A program made the translations under genes and the position numbers. The notes beneath the pieces are model-generated. The model ran no database searches. It was not told the origin of the DNA and was given only the letters and a program-made list of their open reading frames with translations. Positions 57,275 through 64,000 of a stretch of DNA of 64,000 nucleotides are shown in pieces (position 1 is the stretch's first letter; each line of letters begins with the position of its first letter). The stretch comes from an uncultured Clostridia bacterium (GTDB lineage Bacteria; Bacillota; Clostridia; Lachnospirales; Anaerotignaceae). The DNA is taken from the NCBI GenBank assembly GCA_944383885.1, contig CALWRF010000028.1:62001-126000 (forward strand). Direction: 5' to 3'.

Positions 57275-58140
57275 ACTGCTTTCTTGGATTTTATAATTGT
57301 ATCTGTCATATTTAATAAAATTAGATATAATCTGACTATATCCTGCATAATGCTTTTAAAGTATTAGAAATAATTTTTACTTTCTTCCTATAATTAAATA
57401 TATCGAAATATAATAATGAAAATTAATAATAAATTATATGTAATTGAATAAAAATTTTTTTGTTTTTAATTCTTTTAATCAAACAGCAGTAAACAAAACG
57501 CAAGCACTTAAATTTCACAATATATAAAAATTATAAATCTAAATTTCTTTTTCGTAAATAAATGTATCATGCAAAGTATAATCCTAAATTGGAATTATTT
57601 TGAAAACTAAGTTGAGGCAAACTTTGTGAAATATTGAAAAATTAATTTCTTTATCTGCATAAATTTGAATTAGATAGACAAGCAGCGGCTGATTATTACA
57701 ATAATAAAACGAATTAAGACATGCATAAAGGCTTGCTCCCTGCCCTTTGCAGGAAACAAGCCTTTATAGCTTTATAACAAATCTTTAATTAAATATTATT
57801 GTTCAGCTTTTTAATTTTGGGTCAAAAATATTTAGCCGCATTTTTTGAGCAGTATAACCACTTAAAATATAAATTAATTTTGAATTATTGACTAAATTAG
57901 AAAATCATTACAGACTGTCTATAATTTGCTGTTTTCCGCCAAATGAATAATTAAAATAACATTTCTGCGCTTAGACGAAACATAAAACCATAACATAATC
58001 AAATAAATATATACACATATATTCTGCTGTTTAATCCGCAAAACCCTGAAAATTTCAATACATGGATAGGTTCTGTTAATTTATATATTATGCCATAGGC
58101 AGAAACACTGCCATAATCACGTATTTAATAATAAGTTTAA
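57275..58140. other. Long AT-rich gap without a gene
   Basis: About 865 bp. No frame with a ribosome binding site was found. The only feature is a compound hairpin at 57725-57767 with nested arms, described separately. There are no obvious insertion ends or repeats. Confidence 0.5.
57725..57767. terminator. Orphan nested hairpin
   Basis: Perfect outer arms ATAAAGGCTTG (57725-57735) and CAAGCCTTTAT (57757-57767) surround an inner stem CCTGC/GCAGG. It looks like a terminator but no gene ends within 350 bp on either strand. It resembles the stem at 3550-3589 (GGCTTG/CAAGCC with a purine-rich loop). Confidence 0.5.
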
Positions 58141-58692
58141 TTATTCAATTTTAATTCCAAGCTTATAAGCCTGTTCAACTTCCGGTTTTCCTTTTATATC
58201 TCCAATATCGCCGTTTCCTCCGGCAAGAACACAGCCCAAATTTTTCCAGCGCAAATGTTCTGTTAAATGATTATAATAAGTGAGTACATCATCAAAGTTA
58301 CAGCCCTCAGCCGCCATAAGAAGTACCGATGCTCTGTTATTGCCTCTCAAAAGGTTCTCTCCGCCTTCTTCAAGAGCAAACAGTCTGTCTATGGCTGTTC
58401 TTATTTGACCGCTCATATTCCAATAATAAAGAGGCGATGCTAAAACTACAATGTCGCATTCCTTAACCGCCGGATAAATTTTATCCATGTCATCATTTTG
58501 AACACATGGGAATTTTTGATTGTTATTGCCGCCAAAACAGCCCTTGCAGCCATGTATATCCATAGAATCAAGAAAAAACTCAGTAACTTTATTGCCTGCG
58601 CTTTCAGCCCCTTCAGTAAATGATTTTACAAGAGCTGATGTATTCCCATTTCTTCGTGGACTTCCATTTAATATTACAATTTTCTTATTCAT
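58141..58692 (-). CDS. NADPH-dependent FMN reductase-type flavoprotein
   Basis: A 183-aa flavodoxin-fold reductase. The FMN loop ILNGSPRRNGNTSALVKSFT and Cys motif HGCKGCFGGNNNQKFPCVQN are typical of the iron-sulfur flavoprotein-like family, as is LASPLYYWNMSGQIRTAIDR. It lies 15 nt after its paralogue at 58708, forming a two-gene operon. GAGC before the ATG is the weak ribosome binding site. The substrate is unknown. Confidence 0.9.
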   Translation of the reverse strand: MNKKIVILNGSPRRNGNTSALVKSFTEGAESAGNKVTEFFLDSMDIHGCKGCFGGNNNQKFPCVQNDDMDKIYPAVKECDIVVLASPLYYWNMSGQIRTAIDRLFALEEGGENLLRGNNRASVLLMAAEGCNFDDVLTYYNHLTEHLRWKNLGCVLAGGNGDIGDIKGKPEVEQAYKLGIKIE

Positions 58693-58707
58693 AGTTTTGC
58701 TCCTGTT

Positions 58708-59253
58708 TTATATTTTATCTGCAAGGGCAGCTGCCTGCTTACATCCATCGGTATTATTAATATCACCAGCATTTAAAACTCCGGTGATAAGCACTTCGCC
58801 AACCATTTTCCATTTATTTAAAGCCGCTGTACGCTCTATTGGGATACGCACCCCATCAAATACAGTAATATCTTTTTCCTCACAGCAGGCAATCAAAGCG
58901 CACTCTTTGCCAGAAATATCTTTGCCGCCTACAACTAATGAATAAATTCGGTCAATCACTCCTTTAATTTGTGCCGGTATAGAATACCAGTAAACCGGCA
59001 TAGTAAATACAACAGCGTCAGCTTTTAAGATATCTGGCGCGATAATATTAAAATCATCGTCATACGAACAAGCTTTACCTGTTTTAAAACACGTCTCGCA
59101 GGCGTGACAGCCTCCAACATTCATCATAGCTGCATCAAACCGGGAAATTTCATATCCTTTGGCTTCAGCAGCCTTAACAAAAGCGTCTGTCATCGCAAAG
59201 CTGTTACCCTTTTTGCGAGGACTTCCAGTAATTACAACAATTTTCTTACTCAT
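58708..59253 (-). CDS. NADPH-dependent FMN reductase-type flavoprotein
   Basis: A 181-aa paralogue of the protein at 58141 (about a third identical by eye). FMN loop: VITGSPRKKGNSFAMTDAFV; Cys motif: NVGGCHACETCFKTGKACSY; flavin helix: VFTMPVYWYSIPAQIKGVID. AGGAGG precedes the ATG. It is divergent from an HxlR gene, which probably controls it. Confidence 0.9.
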   Translation of the reverse strand: MSKKIVVITGSPRKKGNSFAMTDAFVKAAEAKGYEISRFDAAMMNVGGCHACETCFKTGKACSYDDDFNIIAPDILKADAVVFTMPVYWYSIPAQIKGVIDRIYSLVVGGKDISGKECALIACCEEKDITVFDGVRIPIERTAALNKWKMVGEVLITGVLNAGDINNTDGCKQAAALADKI

Positions 59254-59594
59254 AAAATATTCCTCCTTTTTAATAAGGCGGTCAGCTAAATATCAAGACC
59301 ACCATAATTAGGTTATTCCTTAATTGTCAGAGTTCTGATTACGCGCTTTTGCCACGCATTTCAATTCACTTGTCAATTTTAAGGATAAGAAGCACATCAG
59401 TAAAATATATTCTGTTTTCCCATTTATGTTCAGTAACGCTTAATAAAGCCATAGTTTCTTCCTTGCCAACAGAATTGACTTTTTTATTTTGCCATATTAT
59501 AATAATAGCAATAATAATATAAAAAACAAGTACGCACATTTAAGTATAATAATTACATTTAGGTTCAATACTTACCAAAAGGATAGTGTAAAAA
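59254..59594. promoter_or_regulatory. Divergent control region between FMN reductase and HxlR genes
   Basis: About 340 bp. It contains AAGTACGCACATTTAAGTAT (59528-59547), matching the candidate HxlR site at 47300, just before the HxlR gene. A short minus-strand frame of 28 codons (from ATG near 59454, MALLSVTEHKWENRIYFTDV) has a fair AAGGAAG site, but its function and reality are unproven. Confidence 0.45.
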
Positions 59595-59927
59595 ATGAGT
59601 AAACGGTGCATTTCAAAAGAATCCCTTACAACAACTGGATTCAGTTATACTTTATCTTTAATTAACGGAAAATATAAAATGACAATTTTATATACGCTTA
59701 TGGAATTTGGTGTGGTTCGTTTTAATGAAATGAAAAAATATATCGGCGAAATATCATATAAGACATTAAGCTCTACATTAAAAGAACTGGAAGCCGATAA
59801 ACTTATACATCGAGAAGAATACCCTCAAATACCTCCTAAGGTTGAATACAGCTTAACCGAGCGAGGAAAAACTCTTATCCCAATATTAGACTCCATGTGT
59901 GAATGGGGCGACAACAACCGTCTGTGA
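59595..59927 (+). CDS. HxlR-family transcriptional regulator
   Basis: A 110-aa winged-helix regulator: GFSYTLSLINGKYKMTILYT, then EISYKTLSSTLKELEADKLI and the wing PPKVEYSLTERGKTLIPILD. The N-terminal Cys (SKRCISKES) is in the position used by sensing members. It is divergent from two FMN reductases, its probable targets. AAAGGA lies 11 nt before ATG 59595. Confidence 0.92.
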   Translation: MSKRCISKESLTTTGFSYTLSLINGKYKMTILYTLMEFGVVRFNEMKKYIGEISYKTLSSTLKELEADKLIHREEYPQIPPKVEYSLTERGKTLIPILDSMCEWGDNNRL

Positions 59928-60022
59928 AATTTTAAACTTTTGGATTTTATAATTTTTAAACTCCTATTTATTAATTCATACATTAAATATTCTATAATAA
60001 TTTAAACTTATTGATTTTCCCC

Positions 60023-60051
60023 TTGACTTATTTAAAATTCATTTGTATAAT
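60023..60051 (+). promoter_or_regulatory. Promoter of the P-type ATPase leader
   Basis: TTGACT (60023-60028), 17-nt spacer, perfect TATAAT (60046-60051). Transcription should begin near 60058, giving a leader of about 225 nt before the ATPase ATG. Confidence 0.8.
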
Positions 60052-60091
60052 GAATTTCAACTAATTAATGAAAGGGACTGAAATAAATACT

Positions 60092-60178
60092 ATGGATGAC
60101 TCTGACAGTAGCGACTCTGACCGAAATAATTACCATAAATTAAATATATGTTTATGTAAAGGCATAACCTGTGTCTGA
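60092..60178 (+). CDS. Candidate Asp/Ser-rich leader peptide in front of the P-type ATPase
   Basis: A 28-codon frame, MDDSDSSDSDRNNYHK then LNICLCKGITCV, ending at TGA 60176-60178. Five Asp in the first ten residues are striking. The last six codons form the 5' arm of the terminator at 60158-60206, so a ribosome finishing the frame would prevent that hairpin. Acidic N-terminal stretches are known to destabilise translating ribosomes (as in E. coli MgtL), which can link magnesium or translation state to attenuation. The nearest purine-rich site AAAGGGA is 14 nt away, longer than ideal, so translation is not certain. The frame also contains a direct repeat, GACTCTGAC, twice. Confidence 0.45.
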   Translation: MDDSDSSDSDRNNYHKLNICLCKGITCV

Positions 60179-60206
60179 TTATCGGACAGCAGGCTATGCC
60201 TTTTTG
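60158..60206 (+). terminator. Terminator in the ATPase leader
   Basis: Stem built from AAAGGCATAACCTGTGTC (60158-60175) and GGACAGCAGGCTATGCCTTT (60184-60203) with a bulge, followed by TTTTT. It sits between the promoter and the ATPase gene and is thus likely a regulated attenuator. A second hairpin (60219-60243) follows; its 3' arm CGGTCAG can pair instead with CTGACCG in the leader (60117-60123). Confidence 0.75.
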
Positions 60207-60282
60207 TGTTTATTTTTGCTGACTACCGCTTAAAGGCGGTCAGAATATAAATTTAATAAAAGAAAGGAGTGATTGATCCACT

Positions 60283-62934
60283 ATGGATCGACACAGACAG
60301 ATGCCTTGGCACGCACTTAAAATTACGGAGGTATATAAGATTTTACATACATCCGAAGAAGGGTTAGGCGATGCTGAGGCTGCCGAAAGGCTCAGAAAAA
60401 ACGGGCGCAATGAACTGCGCTCAAAACCGCCAAAAACCATTATTCAAATGCTGAAAGCACAAATCATTGATCCGATGGTGCTTATTCTTATCGGTGCAGC
60501 TTCTTTTTCAGCAATTTTACAGGAATGGACAGAAGCGGCGGTTATATTTACAATTGTTATTGTCAATGCTATTATCGGAATTGTGCAAGAAAAGAAGGCG
60601 CAATCCTCTCTGGAAGCACTGCGCAATATGAGTGCGCCTACAGCCCGTGTGCTGCGCCAAGGCGAAGAGAGTGTCATTCCTGCCAGCGAACTGGTAGTTG
60701 GTGATATTGTAATGCTTGGTGATGGCGATATGGTTCCGGCAGACATTCGTTTGATTGATTCTGCAAATTTAAAAGTGCAGGAAGCTTCTTTAACAGGCGA
60801 GTCAATACCGTCTGAAAAAGAAGCAGAAGATATACTGCCAGAAGACTGCCCTCTTGGTGATCGCAGCAATATGGCGTATACATCTGCCATTGTCACATAC
60901 GGAAGAGCATCTGGTGTTGTAGTAGCCACCGGAATGGATACAGAAGTTGGAAACATTGCCGGAATGCTCGACAGTCAGGACGATACTGATACACCATTAA
61001 AACGTAAACTGAACGCAGTTGGCAAGACATTGACTGTTGTTGGATTAATTGTCTGTGTATTGATATTCGCTATTGGCGCTTTTTATCACCGTCCACTTGT
61101 TCCACAGTTCTTGGTTGCGATTTCACTTGCGATATCAATAATCCCAGAAGGTCTTCCTGCTACAGCAACTATTGTAATGGCATTAGGTGTACAGCGTATG
61201 GCAAAGAAAAATGCGCTTATTCGCAAATTGCCTGCTGTAGAAACCCTCGGCAGCGCAACAGTTATTTGTTCCGACAAAACCGGAACTCTTACACTCAACA
61301 AAATGACTGTAACACATGTTGCTGTAAATGGTGATTTTGAAAACAGCACAACTACACCTGTTGAAAATGCTTCAAAACATCACCCTGAAGTATATAAAGA
61401 GTTAGTATACGCGGCAGCCCTTTGTAATGACGCCAGTCTTGACCCTGATAGAAAAGGAGAAATTATAGGCGACCCTACAGAAGGCGCGCTGATTTATATG
61501 GCGCAGGCATTTGGCATAAATCATGAAATGCTCGAAGACAAATATCCTCGTGTATTTGAGCAGCCTTTTGATTCTGAACGAAAAAGAATGACAACCGTTC
61601 ATAATATCAATGGGAAATGGGTGTCATATACTAAAGGCGCAGTGGATGAAATGCTGCCATTGTGTACCAGCATACTGACATCAGATGGCATACGCCCTAT
61701 TTCACAGGCTGACAAAGAAAATATTACAAAGCTTTGCCTGTATATGTCTGAAAATGCCTTGCGTGTACTTGGGTTTGCCATGCGCGTGCTCAATGAACTT
61801 CCAACAGACGATGATGATAATGTGGAATTTGATATGACTTTTATCGGCGTGACAGGCATGATTGACCCGCCAAGAAAAGAAGTAGCTGACTCTGTTCGCA
61901 CATGTCGTCAAGCAGGAATACGCACAATCATGATTACTGGCGATCATAAAGTAACTGCCCTTGCTATTGCAAAAGAGCTGGATATATACAGGGAAGGTAA
62001 TACAGTAATATCTGGAGATGAGCTGGATACAATGACCAATGACGAATTGGATAAAGCGGTAAAAACAACAACTGTGTTTGCCCGTGTATCCCCAGCAGAC
62101 AAACTGCGCATAATCCAAAGCTTAAAACGCACTGGCGAAGTTGCTGCCATGACCGGAGATGGTGTAAACGATTCCCCTGCCCTAAAAGCAGCAGATATAG
62201 GCGTTGCAATGGGTATAACCGGCACAGATGTGGCAAAAGACGCTGCTGATATGATTCTGCTTGATGACAGTTTTACCACAATCGCCTATGCCATAAAGGA
62301 AGGCCGCCGTGTATACCGCAATATACAAAAAGTAATCCAATTCCTTCTGGTAGGCAACATTGCGGAAATATTAACTTTATTTGTGGCAACTGTGTTTAAC
62401 TGGGATGCGCCTTTGTTGGCAGTTCACATTTTATGGGTAAATCTTGCCACAGCTACGCTGCCTGCTCTTGCGCTGGGTGTCGATCCGGCAAGCAAAAACA
62501 TCATGAAACATAAGCCGGTTAAATCAGGCACACTGTTTGAAAAAGATATGATACGCCGTGTTGTTGTACAGGGTATATTTGTATCGGCTATGACAACTTG
62601 CGCTTACTGGATTGGTGCAAAAACTTCAAGCCATATTACAGGACAGACAATGGCTTTTTGCGTTCTTGCCCTTTCTCAAATGCTGCGGGCTTTCAATCAG
62701 CGTTCTAATACAGAACCCATTTGGATACGTGCGGAAGGATTCAATCCTTGGCTGATACTTTCTTTTATTGCTTCCGCAGTACTTATGGCATGTATTTTAT
62801 TTGTGCCTGCGCTTCAAAATGCGTTCCGGCTGACCGCTCTTAATAGCGAGCAATGGTTAATTGTTGTGGGTCTTTCATTTTTGTCAATCCTGCAAGTAGA
62901 AATAATAAAGGCAATTAAAAGATATAATAAATAA
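60283..62934 (+). CDS. Cation-transporting P-type ATPase (calcium-pump type)
   Basis: An 883-aa P-type ATPase (P2A-like). PEGLPA at about 288 in the fourth helix is the calcium-pump signature. The phosphorylated Asp is D331 in [12 protein letters not shown], and the nucleotide domain and hinge motif [15 protein letters not shown] starts at 624. The TGES motif is seen as [11 protein letters not shown]. Eight to ten membrane helices are expected. Substrate is most likely Ca2+; Mg2+ or Mn2+ cannot be excluded. AAAGGAG lies 13 nt before the ATG, and the GATCCA/TGGATC pair around the start codon may form a small hairpin. A regulated leader precedes it. Confidence 0.92.
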   Translation: MDRHRQMPWHALKITEVYKILHTSEEGLGDAEAAERLRKNGRNELRSKPPKTIIQMLKAQIIDPMVLILIGAASFSAILQEWTEAAVIFTIVIVNAIIGIVQEKKAQSSLEALRNMSAPTARVLRQGEESVIPASELVVGDIVMLGDGDMVPADIRLIDSANLKVQEASLTGESIPSEKEAEDILPEDCPLGDRSNMAYTSAIVTYGRASGVVVATGMDTEVGNIAGMLDSQDDTDTPLKRKLNAVGKTLTVVGLIVCVLIFAIGAFYHRPLVPQFLVAISLAISIIPEGLPATATIVMALGVQRMAKKNALIRKLPAVETLGSATVICSDKTGTLTLNKMTVTHVAVNGDFENSTTTPVENASKHHPEVYKELVYAAALCNDASLDPDRKGEIIGDPTEGALIYMAQAFGINHEMLEDKYPRVFEQPFDSERKRMTTVHNINGKWVSYTKGAVDEMLPLCTSILTSDGIRPISQADKENITKLCLYMSENALRVLGFAMRVLNELPTDDDDNVEFDMTFIGVTGMIDPPRKEVADSVRTCRQAGIRTIMITGDHKVTALAIAKELDIYREGNTVISGDELDTMTNDELDKAVKTTTVFARVSPADKLRIIQSLKRTGEVAAMTGDGVNDSPALKAADIGVAMGITGTDVAKDAADMILLDDSFTTIAYAIKEGRRVYRNIQKVIQFLLVGNIAEILTLFVATVFNWDAPLLAVHILWVNLATATLPALALGVDPASKNIMKHKPVKSGTLFEKDMIRRVVVQGIFVSAMTTCAYWIGAKTSSHITGQTMAFCVLALSQMLRAFNQRSNTEPIWIRAEGFNPWLILSFIASAVLMACILFVPALQNAFRLTALNSEQWLIVVGLSFLSILQVEIIKAIKRYNK

Positions 62935-62940
62935 AAGCAA

Positions 62941-62973
62941 AAAAGACGGAATGGAAACATTCCGTCTTTTAAA
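62941..62973 (+). terminator. Terminator after the P-type ATPase gene
   Basis: Perfect 13-bp arms AAAAGACGGAATG (62941-62953) and CATTCCGTCTTTT (62958-62970) with a GAAA tetraloop, then T/A tail. It starts 7 nt after the stop codon. Confidence 0.9.
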
Positions 62974-63042
62974 TATTATATACAAATACATCTGTAAAGC
63001 AGGTTTTATTTTAAATACTGCTTTATAAAATATTTATATTCT

Positions 63043-64000
63043 TTACGGCTGACCTGTATAAATTTCAAGTTCTTTATACGCTTTCAGAGCCATACATTGA
63101 TCAAAAGAATATATTCCGCTTCCGTCAGTTCCGCCAAAAGCACCATTGTATATACTTGATATATCAAAAACTCTAAGTTTATTAAGCCGCCATAGGGCTA
63201 ATGTAATTATCTCATCATTTTGGCATTCCATTCCTATAAGCGCGGCTAAAGCATAAATCCCTGTAGATTCATACCCCTTTGTTACATTTCCATTAATGTC
63301 ATATTCAGCCATAATTCCATCGCCATTAAGTTTTTCTAATAGCCATTTTTCGCTCTCCTCTTTAAGCTCTCCTATTTTGGATAAGTTATATAATGTATAC
63401 ATAGCTTCTGCCATATTAAGGTTGTCTTTGGAATATTCTTTTTTACTATAATTCCAATTTGAGTAATAAAAAGGAAAACTGTCTGATATATATCCTTTAT
63501 CTATTATAGTTCTTACCTTATTATATAGACCTTTTTCACCAGTCCTTTTTTCAAGTATATTTATAAGTTCTAAATCTCCATAACAAAGCGAAAAAGAATT
63601 TCCCATTTTATTTTTATCAAAATCATAAAAGTCAACCGGACCATTTGAAGTTATATTATACTTTAATAAGGCACTTTCAAGCTCTTTGGCTTCTTTTTCA
63701 TATTCTCCCCAAATATCACCAGCAGATAGCAAAGCGCCGTAAATTCTTAAATCGTCTAAAAATGCGTTAGAAGAAACATCAGCGTTTTGACTGTAATACC
63801 ATAAAAACAGACCATTATTTGAAAGATATTCCTTTGCATATCTGTACGCGCTGTCAAAAAGCTCCTTATTTTTAGAAATAACGGCATACTCCATTAAAAG
63901 ACCCTGAGATTCGCTTAAAACATCATCACCAAACGGCACTTCTCCATCGCTCTCAAAGCTTGTACGAAGACCTCCATATTGGTTAATCATATTGTTTTTT
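63043..64000 (-). CDS. Glycoside hydrolase family 8-like protein (5' end beyond window)
   Basis: An (alpha/alpha)6-type protein, 315 codons from the first internal ATG, but the frame stays open to the window edge without a ribosome binding site at that ATG. The true N-terminus is therefore probably outside. GH8-like features are GLRTSFESDGEVPFGDDVLS with ESQG (candidate proton-donor Glu) and NAFLDDLRIYGALLSAG (acidic residue at the second catalytic position). The repeated helix-pair pattern continues to the end. GH8 enzymes cut beta-glucans, chitosan or exopolysaccharides; the substrate here is unknown, and sequence divergence leaves a non-catalytic role possible. Confidence 0.65.
   Translation of the reverse strand, partial: KNNMINQYGGLRTSFESDGEVPFGDDVLSESQGLLMEYAVISKNKELFDSAYRYAKEYLSNNGLFLWYYSQNADVSSNAFLDDLRIYGALLSAGDIWGEYEKEAKELESALLKYNITSNGPVDFYDFDKNKMGNSFSLCYGDLELINILEKRTGEKGLYNKVRTIIDKGYISDSFPFYYSNWNYSKKEYSKDNLNMAEAMYTLYNLSKIGELKEESEKWLLEKLNGDGIMAEYDINGNVTKGYESTGIYALAALIGMECQNDEIITLALWRLNKLRVFDISSIYNGAFGGTDGSGIYSFDQCMALKAYKELEIYTGQP

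Noticed and set aside
60058..60157. Known cation riboswitch (yybP-ykoY, M-box, fluoride) in the ATPase leader
   Set aside because: The leader before the terminator is short and lacks the conserved loops I know for those classes; a covariance search would decide.

Overview
The window reads as chromosomal DNA of a low-GC, endospore-forming anaerobe of the class Clostridia. Evidence: a YunB-type sporulation gene at the left edge, AT-rich codon use, strong AGGAGG-type ribosome binding sites, a compact F-type ATP synthase operon, SLH-domain surface protein, many flavodoxins and radical SAM/ferredoxin proteins, and HxlR/MarR/LacI regulators typical of Firmicutes. Assignment below class level cannot be made from this sequence alone. 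No tRNA, rRNA, CRISPR array, intact insertion sequence or prophage was seen.

Layout. 1-8.3 kb: sporulation protein (partial), a class A penicillin-binding protein, an aldo/keto reductase, a decayed TIGR04076-like gene, a DegT-like PLP enzyme, and a MarR regulator overlapping an MFS drug exporter interrupted by one stop. 8.6-12.3 kb: a large secreted SLH protein and an Imm51-type immunity gene. 12.6-20.1 kb: the complete ATP synthase operon (a-c-b-delta-alpha-gamma-beta-epsilon, minus strand), divergent from a LacI-family regulator. Both promoters carry the same 14-bp palindrome just downstream of the predicted transcription start. 20.7-27.1 kb: DUF3781, a DHH phosphoesterase and a run of immunity-type genes (CbrC, DUF4241, DUF2262, zinc-ribbon protein) without a toxin. 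27.4-31.8 kb: a two-component system plus MacB/FtsX-type ABC transporter, in the style of peptide-antibiotic resistance modules.

32.3-40.3 kb: a redox cluster (DUF318 permease, cupin, DUF362 lipoprotein, DUF4405 membrane protein, FMN reductase, AhpD-like protein, two flavodoxins, MerR and LysR regulators) in which three promoters share one unusual element. 40.4-47.2 kb: a radical SAM protein, an esterase, a SirTM sirtuin plus zinc macrodomain operon led by an FMN/ferredoxin protein, and two HxlR regulators with PNPOx-fold and SnoaL-like proteins. 47.9-57.3 kb: a long minus-strand accessory region with LemA, three DUF3137 paralogues, DUF1266, DUF1963, SUKH-like and several unknown genes. 58.1-64 kb: two FMN reductases divergent from an HxlR regulator, a calcium-type P-type ATPase preceded by an attenuator-like leader holding a short Asp/Ser-rich open reading frame, and a GH8-like enzyme cut by the right edge.

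Most genes lie on the minus strand in short operons. Plus-strand genes are mainly regulators divergent from their likely targets, plus the penicillin-binding protein, DUF3781 and the P-type ATPase. The most notable signals are regulatory: a repressor apparently dedicated to the ATP synthase operon, the ATPase leader, a terminator inside the leader of an immunity-like gene, and repeated promoter or operator motifs in the redox loci.
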